Assembly (NCBI RefSeq): GCF_012489685.1
Contig: NC_080042.1
Location: 48,350,066 to 48,414,065, forward strand
Reading direction: 5' to 3'
Length of the DNA: 64,000 bases
DNA from: Lotus japonicus
Lineage: Eukaryota > Streptophyta > Magnoliopsida > Fabales > Fabaceae
Made by a program: the position numbers and the translations under genes. This document shows positions 12,181 to 23,515 of this stretch, piece after piece. The notes under the pieces are model-generated. The model ran no database searches and was not told the origin of the DNA. It saw only the letters and a program-made list of their open reading frames with translations. Numbering within the stretch: position 1 is the stretch's first letter; each line of letters starts with the position of its first letter.

Positions 12181-12563
12181 TAGCTAATCCGCAAGTGCAC
12201 AGATTTTGCATGGTTTTAATTATCAAACCACAAGAATTGTGAGTGAAAAGACTCAGCTTAAGTCCAGAGTTTGGAAGTTTGAAAAGCAAATAAAAACTCA
12301 GTTTTGAAGTTGTTTGATTATGACAAAAAGATGTTGAGGTTGCAATGGTAAAAACGTGTGAAAATCAATTAAAAAGATGCATTGGGTTTTCGTTCAACTA
12401 ATCCTTTTAACTAAACCTATCCTACACATGTGATCTCTCGAGTCTCTCCTTGATTCTAAAGTCTAAGCAACTACCTATCGAAGCCTCGCATAGACAATTC
12501 TCTCAAGCCAAATGTGAACATCTAATTTTGTCCTACCTTAATAATATTAAAATTAGCCCTCAA

Positions 12564-12627
<64 letters not shown>

Positions 12628-12800
12628 TAAAAATTTTCAGAATTTATATAAGTATTAATTAATTAAATACGAAAATAATAACAAAATACCAAAAATAAAT
12701 TAGGTGATTCTAGGTCAAGTATTTCTTTCTCTTCAAGATTGGTTCCAAAGAATATTCTAGTTAAAGATCAGGAGTAGTGAGCAAGAAACCCTAGGTTATA
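12181..12800 (-). repeat. Athila-like LTR fragment with (AAT)n
   Basis: It starts 'agctaatccgcaagtgcaca', resembling 'tagctcatttgcaagtgtac' at the end of the Athila-like LTR at 39485. It also holds 'aggttctactc'-style noncoding text and a microsatellite. It is diverged and its boundaries are approximate. Confidence 0.35.
12563..12625 (+). repeat. (AAT)21 microsatellite
   Basis: An uninterrupted run of about 21 AAT triplets. The open frame across it (a poly-Asn run) is an artefact of the repeat. Confidence 0.95.
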
Positions 12801-13700
12801 AATAGATGAGCCTCTTTGAAGTAGAGGCATGTTCAGAAAGAGGAAGAAACTAGTTTCATCTTTGAACTGCAATTCTAAAATACAAGATACCGAGGATGAG
12901 AGTGAGTTTTATGGTTGCCCTATTGGCAAAACAGTGTGAGGTAGTAGCAGAATCATCATGTGCTAATTTGTCTTGTTCTTCAACCAGGTTAAGTAACGTG
13001 ATTATCCTTCCTCTTTGCTAGATAACATCATGATTATTAGTACTTGCTATTAGATCAATTTCCTGGGTGAATATATATATGAACTTATGAACCTGATACG
13101 AACCTGTGAATTTTATGATGATGATATACTATTATTTGCCTATTCCAATCTGATTTTGTATGTGATGTAGAAAATTGTTTCCATAATATGCAACTGAACA
13201 ATTAATGAATTTGATTTCATTGTTTCTAGTCACAATATCAACTCATCACCAATCTCCTCTCTTCTCCATTTCTTCTTTGTCAATTCATGTTTTGCTAGTG
13301 TGAGATCTGTTCTGTTTTTTTTTTTCTCCCCTTGCTTCTTCTCCGTCGGTCCTTGTTTTGGCCAAAGATTTGTTATTTTCCTCTCACGTAAACATAAGTT
13401 TCTTGAGAAGGGACCAGACTCTTTAACTTTAATACACATACTGCTAGACTAATTGGATTCAACTTAAATTTAAAAATAAAAATTCGTTAATGGTTTTTTT
13501 AATGAAATATAAAAAACACTCACCAATTTATATAATTTATTTTCTACAAAAATTAAGACATAACTCCCTCTAAATCAAACTTTTTCTAAATTGAAAACAC
13601 AACCAAATATTTTCTTTATCATTTTAAAATCTAAAATGTCATAATTCCCTCTAGCTTTTTCAAGCCTTTTAAGATCGAAAAATATGAATTGACATAGAGT
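12801..13700. other. AT-rich sequence with no identifiable gene
   Basis: No recognisable protein or terminal repeats. It ends abruptly where the truncated Tekay 3' LTR starts at 13701. The short minus-strand frame at 13230-13439 has a Lys/Glu-rich composition but no family resemblance. Confidence 0.4.
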
Positions 13701-14395
13701 GGTACAGATTTGTTCAGACATCGGAGGATTTAGCTCATAGAGTTAAGATAAAAATATAAGAGTGATTCCGATATTTTTCCTGCGCATTCCTCTGTGAATT
13801 CTAAGATAGGTTTTGGCGACAGAATTCCAAAACTCAAAAGAGATTTTCTTGGAATTAAGGTAAACAATCAAAAGTCGGTGTAAATCTATTTTACCCGAAA
13901 AGTTACATTTTGCAGTGAATGTCGGATGAGAAAACTTCTCTCTGAAGAAAGATGGGAAACATCAAGAGAAATAGGTGTATGCGTGTGGAATCTTCGTTTG
14001 AAGCTCCGAATGGAAAAAGTCTTCATCGTCCGTTGATCTTAGGTTTTCTTGAACTATCAGGGTTTTGGTTTCGGCAAACTTCCGAGTATTGGAATTTGAC
14101 GTTCGTACATTCCAGGGTTTCGTATCGAAATACTTGTTTATAGACGAATAAGAGAAATTCTAATATTTCTCTGAAGATTTTTGGAATTAGTTTCCATCGT
14201 GTCCTAAAGTATAAATTAACTATTCACTAGGGTCTTCGACCTAAGATTAGGCGAATGTTAGTCGTGCTATAACTTTTATCGGTTTTGATACAATCCTTGG
14301 ACTTTTCCTAAACCTTCTCCTTCATAAATTTATTTCATCCAATAAACTCTTGTATTTCATTCCCTTATCCAAAACTTAAAAACTTGGGTCTTACA
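13701..14395 (-). repeat. Truncated 3' LTR of the Tekay element
   Basis: First 695 bp of the LTR in minus orientation, starting TGTAAGACCCAAG at 14395. It is collinear with 20223-20917. The break at 13701 has no TG/CA terminus, so the remaining 3.4 kb of this LTR was lost after insertion. Confidence 0.9.
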
Positions 14396-14399
14396 TTGC

Positions 14400-14654
14400 T
14401 ACCCTCCAAAGTTTCGACCTCGAAACTTATGGTTCAGTAAAAATTCCGGATATTGTTCCTCGATCTGTTCCTTAAGCTCCCATGTAGCATCGCCTATGTC
14501 CTTGTTCCAAATGATTGTCACCAATGCTAATTAGCGGCGTTTCGAAAGACAGTTCATCTTTCAGCTCTATGTCGTCCGGCTCGTCCACTCGTGTCGGTTC
14601 TATGTTGGAAATAATATTGGTTGGCACTACGTGCAATTGCACAACCTTAACCAC
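14400..14654 (-). pseudogene. Tekay pol C terminus: chromodomain remnant
   Basis: Two minus-strand frames read ELKDELSFETPLISIGDN and then WNKDIGDATWELKEQIEEQY ... GRNFGG before a stop just upstream of the purine tract. This matches the end of chromovirus integrases: a chromodomain with W-x5-ATWE and the C-terminal helix. A frameshift separates the two parts. The chromodomain is thought to direct these elements to heterochromatin. Only the last 80 or so codons of pol remain. Confidence 0.8.
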
Positions 14655-15433
14655 TTGATCCTTTACTTTTGTTCGTCCAAAAATTCTACTTAAACTCAGT
14701 ACACCTCTGCCATTCCAGAGTGAATGTTCAACCTGTCCTCGTGATCTTCACTCATGATTCAAAACTTAACTCGATCGCTCTATAACTCATAGACGAACTA
14801 TTCCCTTGGAATCTACTAGTCCATTAACGTCAGTTCCAACTTCGTAACTATCCTCATTCGCACCATGAAATCAATCTTCTACTTATTCATCATTCAAATT
14901 AAAACTCGACTTGAGTCTTAATACCTTGTGCATTGCTAGACCCAATCCCTTTTAACATCCATTCATCAGCAACTTATAAGCTAATCATCATCTTAATATC
15001 TTACAATCCATCATTGTCATCTCCCCTTTTTCGAGACTTCCCTTACTCGAACCATAAAACCAACCTTCACTTATTCACAAACCACTTTACGCTTAACTAA
15101 AATCCTTAACACTTCCCCCAAATCCGAACTTATTCCCTAGAAGATCAAATCATAATTGTACCTCAGGAAACTTAACTAGTCATTTTATCATCCGATCCTT
15201 CAACATAACACATACACTACCCATAAGGAATCTCTCTAAGATTCACTCTTTAACTTCTAGCTCCCACCTAAACGCATCGATATAAAACAACTCACTAAGC
15301 TCAGCGTGTTATTCCAAACCTCGTGTAACTTCTATAGTTAAAACACGAGCAGTAGTCAAATAAAGTCTTAATAGTGTAATAACTATAAGGTCAAAACTCA
15401 GACAGTAAAAGCAAGTTAGGCGTGTTGTACATC

Positions 15434-16588
15434 CTACGAAAGTAATGAAGAGCACGTTGTACTAGAATGAGAAAGAATAGTTAGAAGGTTACCATCGTTC
15501 TTGCGCTCTCCTCTGGTTAACCCCTCAGCTCCTTCACCGTCCATGATATAAACCCTTCCTCTAGCAGCAGGGCGCTTTCCCCTTGCAGCATTGACAGACG
15601 GCTCCGCCTTGGGTGCCCTACACTGACTTGCGTTGTGCCCCGGTTGGTTGCAGTTGAAACACTTGGGCCTCGATTCTGAGCACGCACTTGCATAGTGCCC
15701 CAACTTTCCACACCTGAAGCATTTCACGTCTTGGGTTGCAATCGGGTTTCCCATTCCTCCAGCAGCAGCAGTAACCATAGGCTTGTACGATCCTGGGGTA
15801 AACCTTTCCCCCACAGGGCGCTGATAAGGCTTCTCCATCTGAAATTTTCCTTTTCCTTGATAGCTCCGGGAACTCGACCTCATTGGTCCCCCAGTTCCAG
15901 CCCGGTCCATCCTCCTATTCTTCATCAGCTCCACCTCGGTGGCCTTCTCAACCAAAGCTTGAAACCTCATAATCCCCAATGGCCTCACTGAATCTTCGAT
16001 GTCTGCTCTCAGCTCATTCAGAAATCGCTTACACATGTAGCGTTCATCAACATGGTTGTTGAAAAACTGGAAGTGCTTAGCCAATGATTCCAGTTTGGAA
16101 GCATACTCAGGTATGGTCATGCTCCCTTGACGCAGGGTCAGAAATTGTACCTCCCGCTCCTCTCGAGCGCTAGTTGGAAAGTACTTCTCTAGAAATGCAG
16201 CACGGAAAGAGTTCCAATTCACCTCTTCGTTGTTAGCTTCCATAATTCCTCTGGTACCCCTCCACCAGTACTCAGCATCGCCCAGCAGCAGATAAGTTGC
16301 CAGGCCCACCTTGGCCCCCTCTACAGTCTGCAGTACTTCGAAAATCTTCTCAATCTCTTGGATCCATAGATCCGCATTGTCCGGGTCAGTCCCACCCGTG
16401 AACTTGGGTGGATCCTGCCTTCTAAAATCATTCAGTCCCCTGTTCTGGTCCAGGGCTGCTTCTCTCTGAAGCCGGTGTAGCTCACGTGCATCTTCAGCAG
16501 CACGCCGATGTGCATTGTCATTCGTTTGTACAGTCATTGCTTGGACCAAAGTGGCCACCATCTCAGCAAGTTGGTTCGCGTTCACCAT
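15434..16588 (-). CDS. gag: Tekay/Del Gag polyprotein (gag-only remnant)
   Basis: 384 codons from an ATG at 16588, about 200 bp downstream of the primer-binding site as expected. Residues 40-220 form a retrotransposon Gag domain with DPPKFTGGTDPDNADLWIQE and YFPTSAREEREVQFLTLRQG, both typical of plant chromoviruses. Two zinc knuckles of the form C-x2-C-x4-H-x4-C follow at about residues 290-325 (CFRCGKLGHYASAC and CFNCNQPGHNASQC); these bind genomic RNA. After RGRVYIMDGEGAEG the frame continues about 30 residues of unrelated sequence to a stop. The protease that should follow is missing, so this is the edge of the deletion. Gag assembles virus-like particles in the cytoplasm. The frame is intact, so it could still be translated and act in trans. 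Confidence 0.92.
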   Translation of the reverse strand: MVNANQLAEMVATLVQAMTVQTNDNAHRRAAEDARELHRLQREAALDQNRGLNDFRRQDPPKFTGGTDPDNADLWIQEIEKIFEVLQTVEGAKVGLATYLLLGDAEYWWRGTRGIMEANNEEVNWNSFRAAFLEKYFPTSAREEREVQFLTLRQGSMTIPEYASKLESLAKHFQFFNNHVDERYMCKRFLNELRADIEDSVRPLGIMRFQALVEKATEVELMKNRRMDRAGTGGPMRSSSRSYQGKGKFQMEKPYQRPVGERFTPGSYKPMVTAAAGGMGNPIATQDVKCFRCGKLGHYASACSESRPKCFNCNQPGHNASQCRAPKAEPSVNAARGKRPAARGRVYIMDGEGAEGLTRGERKNDGNLLTILSHSSTTCSSLLS

Positions 16589-16788
16589 GTTCTGTATTCT
16601 TTTAGCAAACAGTCAGTACCAATCATAAGATAGTATTATGCATAGCTATACAATATGATTAGGTAGCAACTTCAATCAATTCTAAGCGCAAATTCGCTCG
16701 GCAGACAATCAATTTTTTTACTCTTTGCAGAGTCACACAACCTAGCACAGAAGACCTATTCCCCAAAGACTCCCGAAAGACTCGACAA

Positions 16789-16800
16789 GCTCTGATACCA
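16789..16800 (-). other. Primer-binding site, initiator tRNA-Met
   Basis: TGGTATCAGAGC on the minus strand, three bases after the LTR end at 16804. It is complementary to the 3' end of plant initiator tRNA-Met, the usual primer of Tekay elements. Confidence 0.92.
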
Positions 16801-17803
16801 CAATGTAACACCCCGATTTCCGGGTGTCACTTAGTAACTTGAAAATAAATAAAGCGGAAAATGCAGGTATATTTTTTTCGTTTTGTTCAAATAAAAAGAC
16901 TTGTCGAAAAGAAGACTCAACCCAATCGCGATTAACAGCGATTAATATACAATATAAGTACAGCTCTCGCTGCAACTAAAAACATCGTCACGAGTGTTCT
17001 CAAGTGACGGAATGTAACATCAAATAACTAGAAGTATTGCCCATCGGCAAACAAGTGCGACTCACAGATAGAGTCATAAGTTTTATAAATACAGCCCTCC
17101 GAAAAGTAAGTCAGCCCAAAACGGCTTCCAAAAAGACTTCCTACGTCCGACTACTCCATGCGATCCCCATCTCTGGAGAACCACACCGAAAGCAACCTGT
17201 CGGAAACTACCCGGTCCCAAAAGTACAAATGACGAATCAGAGCTATGACTCTAACAACCAACTCAAAGACTCTAACCACCCATATCCCACACTACTTTCA
17301 TCGACCCTTCCTCGATCAGGCATGAAGTCCGGGTCCTCGTCGACAGCTTCAGTAATAGTCATTTCGCTCCGGGTCTTTCCCGCACAACGAATCATCACGA
17401 ACCGGCTGACGGACGCCTGGCAGCAGGCCGACCGCCCAAACACAAACATACAAACAAAGCCAAGGCGCGAGGGTCAACTCACAGAATATAGTAGATAATA
17501 CAAACAACATGTGTTGAATTAAGTGGTATATATATATAGGTTGTATATATACATATAAGTTTTGTATCGTCTACCCTAAGGTATATACATAACATGTTAT
17601 CAGATCTCTAGTAACAACACAATATTCAATATCTCAACAATTCAACAAATATCATAACAATGTTCACCAATATCAAATCATCAAAATCTCAACATATGAA
17701 GTTAGGTGATATGGTTAGTCAAACAATGTATCGTCCTCCCAACGCACAAGTGTCTAACTAAACAAATGTTCCCTGTCGTTTGCCCTGGGGTAAACGGCGA
17801 TGA

Positions 17804-18152
17804 AATCTCACGCTTTAGTGAATTTTCACGCATTCACGAAGTCTCACGCTTCAGTGAATTTTTGCGCATTCACGAAGTCTCACGCTTCAGTGAATTTGCA
17901 CGCATCTGCAAAGTCTCCTTCTTCAGCGAAGGTTCCCGTCTCCACAAGGTCTCCCGCCTCAGCGAAGGTTCCCGTCTCCACAAGGTCTCCCGCCTCAGCG
18001 AAGGTTCCCGTCTCCGCAAGGTCTCCCGCCTCAGCGAAGTTTTTGCTTTCACGAAGTCTTGCACCTCAGTGAAGTTGCACCCTTTCACGAAGTCTCACGC
18101 CTCAGTGAAGTTCCATGCTTTCACGAAGTCTCACGCCTCAGTGAAGATTCCC
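17804..18152 (+). repeat. 36-bp minisatellite in the Tekay LTR
   Basis: About nine units of 36 bp built on 'cacgaagtctcacgc' plus 'cagtgaa'. Because 36 is a multiple of three, the array stays open in several frames and yields repetitive pseudo-proteins (for example HEVSRFSEF repeated), which should not be called genes. The solo LTR has a shorter array of the same unit at 27174-27386. Confidence 0.9.
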
Positions 18153-20011
18153 GGCTCATCCTTTGGTTGGCTAAATAAACTGCTCAAAGAGCGAAGGAGT
18201 ACCAATGTACTTGGAAACTTATTAGTTTCCCCAAAACTTGGATTTCGGCGACACTTCTCATTTTCCAAAACTAACATCCAAGCCCTAAGCTTTCATCTGA
18301 CATTGTTATCATTATTTTAAAGGGTTTGAAGGTTGTTTAATACATTATGGAGGTTCATTATGAAATCGTTCAAGTTTCGTCTCTAATCCTATTGGTTTCA
18401 AAGATCCCGTAATTCCAATGATTCCCTGGAGAAGGTCTCAAAACAAAAGGTCCATCATCACCCAAGTAATGGCTCGAGAAGTTCCCAGGTAAGCTGGCCG
18501 GGCACAATGCCTCATTAAAAGCCCTTCTTGCCTTAGACAGAACAACCTCAGTTCTTACGTGAATTCAAATGGGTTTTATTCCAATATCATTTTCAAACTC
18601 AATTTTCCTTTGAGAAGGTCTTGATCCATAAAACAATAATAGGGTACGAACCTCGGTCCGTCCCATCAAACTTTATCCAAAAACTCGTCAGGAGTCTGGC
18701 ATAACTACCCGTTATCCACTATCTTGACGTTCCTCACTCATTCGCACAATCGCACGGTATATTCAATATAGTCAGCAATTCAAGTGCGTAATAGAAAGAC
18801 ACAATATAATCAATATAATCCAAATATCATGTGAACAAATAATCACATAGCCTATAGTTAACCATTTAACAATTAAGCATGCGAGTCAATTATCAACATA
18901 TCAATGCGATAAACAATAAACCAAGTCGAATTGATCGACGCCTAAAACATTAGCTAGCAAGTAAGTTGCCCTCACCTCGAGTTGTTCCAGTCTCGCGGTG
19001 CAGGTCTCGCTCACAAGCTTGTTCAGTCCCAAAGTTTCCACAATTGAACCTTTGAGCAAACAAAGCAATAATGAATCAACCAAGTCGATACAGACGAAAC
19101 AATCCTAACTAATGTTCGATAAAGCTCAAGAAGCTTCAGAGTACAACATTTAGGCACGAATGGAAGGGTTTCCCCCGAATGGATGAGTTTTGACTCGATT
19201 CAAGTTTTGTACAAAAACACTTTATTCGCTAAAACGTGCATAACTCGAGCTACAGAACTCGGAATGACACGAAACCGGCCCCAAAATTTTGACAATTGAA
19301 AGAGCTACGCAATGGCTCAGGTCATAGAGACCCAAAAATTATTTTTGGACACGGTACCCAAGCAAATAGGTTTCGGCCACTATGAAAAATAGGATTTTCT
19401 AACTTTTTCTTCGATCTAAATCGATTCCTAGGTATTCTTAGGCGATATCTAGGCCAGGGAAACTCTCAGAAAAATTATCGGGTCGAAAACTGTCGTAGGG
19501 GTATTTTGGTCATTATTTTTAGCTTGGAAACTCAAAATCAAAATTTCGAAAAACAAATTAGATGAGCTCGATCCTAACAGCATTTATAACAACTAATTCT
19601 ACTAAAGCTAAGCTAAGTCGTGAGTTTTTTTAGCGTAAAGAACGAAACTTTGCCCAAAAATGGGTATTTGAGGTAAAAATTGATTCCGGCGACATTACGG
19701 AAAGATTAATCCGACAGAAGTTCTCTTGGGCACGTAGGGAAGATGTTTAGACAGAGAAATCAAACTATTTGGACAATTTCACAAAAAGCTCCAAACTTTG
19801 AGCTCTGAAAAGTCTACAGAAAATTGACGGAAATGACGATCGAAAGTGAGGGATAGTAACTATACCTCGTAGTCTTCGATTAGCAACGAACTGTGAAGCT
19901 AACGGGCAAGAATCGGCGAAAATCTTTTTCCTCTCCTCTCCTCCTTGTGCTCGCGGGTTTGGGGTTGAATGGGTGAAGATTTTTGCAACATTTTCATTTT
20001 CTAGCTACAAC

Positions 20012-20021
20012 CTATATATAG
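20012..20021 (-). promoter_or_regulatory. TATA box of the Tekay 5' LTR
   Basis: CTATATATAGG on the minus strand, about 900 bp into the LTR, followed by a leader and then gag. The other two LTR copies have a TATA element in the same region. Confidence 0.55.
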
Positions 20022-20917
20022 TGAAGGAAATGGAAGATATTTTGCAAAGTTTGGATAAGGATGACTTGGTGGATGGATAAGGATGGATAGATATTTTTGA
20101 GAAGATATTTTTGTAAAGATATTTTGTAAAGATTAGATAAGGATGAGTAGATATTTATCAAAGATCGGATAAGGATGAATAGATATTTATCAAAGATATT
20201 TTGAGAAGATATTTTGTAAACCGGTACAGATTTGTTTAGACATCGGAGGATTTAGCTCATAGAGTTAAGATAAAAATATAAGAGTGATTCCGATATTTTT
20301 CCTGCGCATTCCTCTGTGAATTCTAAGATAGGTTTTGGCGACAGAATTCCAAAACTCAAAAGAGATTTTCTTGGAATTAAGGTAAACAATCAAAAGTCGG
20401 TGTAAATCTATTTTACCCGAAAAGTTACTTTTTGCAGTGAATGTCGGATGAGAAAACTTCTCTCTGAAGAAAGATGGGAAACATCAAGAGAAATAGGTGT
20501 ATGCGTGTGGAATCTTCGTTTGAAGCTCCGAATGGAAAAAGTCTTCATCGTCCGTTGATCTTAGGTTTTCTTGAACTATCAGGGTTTTGGTTTCGGCAAA
20601 CTTCCGAGTATTGGAATTTGACGTTCGTACATTCCAGGGTTTCGTATTGAAATACTTGTTTATAGACGAATAAGAGAAATTCTAATATTTCTCTGAAGAT
20701 TTTTGGAATTAGTTTCCATCGTGTCCTAAAGTATAAATTAACTATTCACTAGGGTCTTCGACCTAAGATTAGGCGAATGTTAGTCGTGCTATAACTTTTA
20801 TCGGTTTTGATACAATCCTTGGACTTTTCCTGAACCTTCTCCTTCATAAATTTATTTCATCCAATAAACTCTTGTATTTCATTCCCTTATCCAAAACTTA
20901 AAAACCTGGGTCTTACA

Positions 20918-21747
20918 ATCATCGTCGACTTCAACATGTAGAGTAGGTATTCTTTAGAGTCAAATTCTTTCTACCTTTATCATGTAACTAAACATAAAGT
21001 ATTCACTTAAGAGTCAAACCTTAATACTTTATGATTCATGAACTTCATAGATCTACTATCCCTCTTTCAAGAAGAGATTTTAGAGTAGAAGAAAGCAATC
21101 TTGAGAAAGATTGTTTTGGGAGAAGTCATGTACAATACTTGTAATGGAGGATTTCTTTCTAATACTCAATGCCTGGAGAGGCAGTCCTAAAATAATACTC
21201 GTTATGCTTGGAGATTGGAGAAGCATGGACAAGAATACTCGTTATGCCTAGAGAGACATGTACAATAATACGTGTAGGGAGGAGTCCTGTCTAATACTCA
21301 ATGTCTGGAGAGGCAGTGCTGAAAGAATACTCGCTAATGCCTGGAGAGGCAGTGGGAAAATAATACTTGTGTTTTGTCTGGAGAGGTACTAACAAAAGAA
21401 TACTCGTTATGCCTAGAGAGGCATGTACAATAATACTCGCTATGCCTGAAGAGGCATGTACAAGAATACTCATTGGGAGAAGTTTTGTCGAATACTTGTA
21501 AGGAGAAGTCCTTGATATTTGATCTTAGTGAAATCTTGATGCTGTTAAGGACTTGACGTAGCCTATCGTTCTGGGGGTGAACCTGGATAAAATTGTATGT
21601 GTGCATCGTCTAATCTTCTGCTCTTACACGTCCGCTGCACAAAACGATACCAACGAAGATGACAAATCTTTATATCGTTTGGGAAATCAAGTTTTAAGTG
21701 GGTCACAATTCAAGCCCCCCTTTCTTGTGCTACTTTGATCAACTTCA
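20918..21747 (+). repeat. Copia-like LTR fragment with inverted TGCCTCTCCAGGCA array
   Basis: It ends with 'caattcaagccccccTTTC' and then ACTTCA at 21747, the characteristic 3' end of the SIRE-like LTRs in this window. From 21140 to 21480 it carries repeats of 'aatactcgttatgcctgga' plus 'gaggca', the inverse of those at 5835-6005. Its left part was cut by the Tekay insertion at 20917. Confidence 0.55.
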
Positions 21748-21778
21748 TAGAGTGCACTTTCTCTTTTGTGTGTGTTGT

Positions 21779-22140
21779 TTATTTTTTTTTTAGATAAGCC
21801 AAGAAATTTATTGAAGTGAAGTACAAAGGGTACTTCAACCCAATACATATAGATAGAGAAACACGTATCAAGGAAAATCGGACACAAATGTACACTAATG
21901 AATCCCTTGGAGGCTAGACTAGTTAGAAATGCCTCATTAAAACCTTACTAAGAAAACCCCTTTAGAAAAAATCTAGTGAAGGGAAAAGAGTACATAATTT
22001 AACTAGCCTAAATAATACCCCCAAGAGGACTAAACGAACTGCATAACACGCTGCTCCTAAATAATACCCCCAAGAGGACTAAACAAACAACATAACACAC
22101 ACTGTACTCTAAAAATACAAAGTTCGGTCATTTATTTACA
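21779..22140 (-). mobile_element. 5'-truncated LINE (L1-type) 3' end
   Basis: A T-run at 21781-21790, the poly(A) of a minus-strand element, is followed by 'agataagccaagaaattta', then 'gtacttcaacccaatac', then 'gcctcattaaaaccttac'. The same blocks in the same order follow the T-run of the full LINE at 55740. It is a short dead-on-arrival copy of the same or a close LINE family. The target duplication was not resolved. Confidence 0.7.
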
Positions 22141-23515
22141 ATTCATTTGTTCTTGTAAGACTTTGGAATTATCTCTCTTAACTCTCACATTGTGTGTTTG
22201 AGTGTCTTTACAGGTACGTTTTCAAGTTGTGTTTATTGCACCACTCTGCCGAAAGATTCATTAAAAAACATACACCACACCACCACAGATTGAGAGAATC
22301 TTGGTGCTAATATATTGAGGAAGAACACGTAAATATAATCTTGATCATTTACTTATATTGTATATTTTGAATTAAATCCTTTCATGTACGGCCTTCCTCT
22401 GGAAAAAAAAGACAATCCTTTGATATACTCTTAACCATACAACAAAAATGGATGCGTATATATCCATGTTAGTTTAAATAAATTAGTTCTATAATCATCC
22501 ATACAAGGTCCTTCAATCTGGACATTGGTTTCTCTTTCTTCTCACACTCTAATCTCTCACCAGATAAGCCTTCTATATATTTTTAGTCTTAAGAAGTTTG
22601 AAGCCTCTGTTTGCACTCCAAATTTTCTATTGTCGTACATCATTCCCAGTTAAATTATTTTTGTTGCCAATCACAATCTAATTGAAGAAGAGAAAGTCTG
22701 GAAAGCTCAGTTAGAATTCAGTGGATTGATGAAGAGGAAAGCACTAAGTTGTATGAGGAAAAGCAAGAGTGGGGCAATTAGGTCTATTAAAATATGGAGA
22801 GGAGTGTGCATCCCACACGAACATCACCGCTTGCAAATCAGAAATAGTATATAGTAACCATAGTTTTCTTAGTTTATGCACTCCAACATACATCTATTAC
22901 TTAGGTCGATCCCCAACTTGCTTCATGGATGACGGGGAGAACTCAAGAAGGTCCACATACTTTGTCTCATTAAAGCCCAATAATAATAAAGCAGGTGTTA
23001 GTTGGAAATTGGAATACATTCAGGTCTAGGCCGGGTTGCTCCGTGAGTCGGTTAAAAAAATCAATGTAACAGTTTTCTAATCAAATGATTATTTGAGAAA
23101 TTGTTGAAAGTAATGATACCTTACACACTCCAAAGAACTCTTAATGATTGCTATTGAAATGTTGAAGACGAGATAAAAAAAAGTGTTTGGTATTGAGGTA
23201 ACGTCTAAAATTGATAAAATAAAAGTCTTAAACGGCTAAAATGTAAAATAAATGCTGAAGATAAATAAAGTGTACAAAGATAAAGACAATAAGGTAAATG
23301 AACCGAGAAATATAGGAAATTTTTATGTTGTACGATTTGCTTACACCTTAGGAGTAAGGGTAGATACTAATAGTTGGTGGCCTGATAAAGAACTCTCCTC
23401 TTTACTTGTCTTAAGGTATTAACCTGTACAAACATACGCTACAGTAACAATAAAATGAATTTCATAAGCTCCATCCAATCTTAGTTGTCTTGAACATAAG
23501 TTGATTAGGTGAAAC
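22141..23515. other. AT-rich region with an LTR relic, no gene recognised
   Basis: No host gene was identified. From about 23020 to 23460 the text resembles the minus-strand Tat/Ogre-like LTR at 55217-55740, again including 'aatcaaatgattatttgag'. The frame at 22769-23029 has no recognisable family. Confidence 0.35.

Larger units (their letters stand above)
13701..20917 (-). mobile_element. Tekay/Del chromovirus, internally deleted, minus strand
   Basis: Read on the minus strand the order is: 5' LTR (20917-16804), initiator-Met tRNA primer site (16800-16789), gag (16588-15434), the end of a chromodomain (about 14520-14400), a purine tract (ACTTTGGAGGGTAGCA), and the start of the 3' LTR (14395). 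The 3' LTR is cut off after 695 bp at 13701. Those 695 bp match 20223-20917 with five mismatches and no indels that I could find, so the insertion is young. Protease, RT, RNase H and integrase are missing between gag and the chromodomain. The element could only move with help from a complete relative. Confidence 0.88.
16804..20917 (-). repeat. 5' LTR of the Tekay element, 4,114 bp
   Basis: Minus strand TGTAAGACCC (20917) to GGGGTGTTACA (16804). The ends match those of the solo LTR at 25517-30461 and of the plus-strand copy ending at 10332. The length is large for the lineage and is confirmed by the solo copy, which is about 4.18 kb once its nested insertions are removed. A TATA element lies at 20012-20021, and a 36-bp minisatellite near the 3' end of the LTR. 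Confidence 0.88.

Noticed and set aside
12450..12662. Open frame with a long poly-Asn run
   Set aside because: It is the translation of an (AAT)21 microsatellite.
17706..18320. 204-codon plus-strand open frame
   Set aside because: It runs through the 36-bp minisatellite of a Tekay LTR. The repetitive translation and equally open alternative frames show that it is not a gene.
21140..21480. CRISPR-like array of TGCCTCTCCAGGCA with spacers
   Set aside because: Units are degenerate and irregularly spaced, the same array occurs inverted at 5835-6005, and the setting is a plant LTR.
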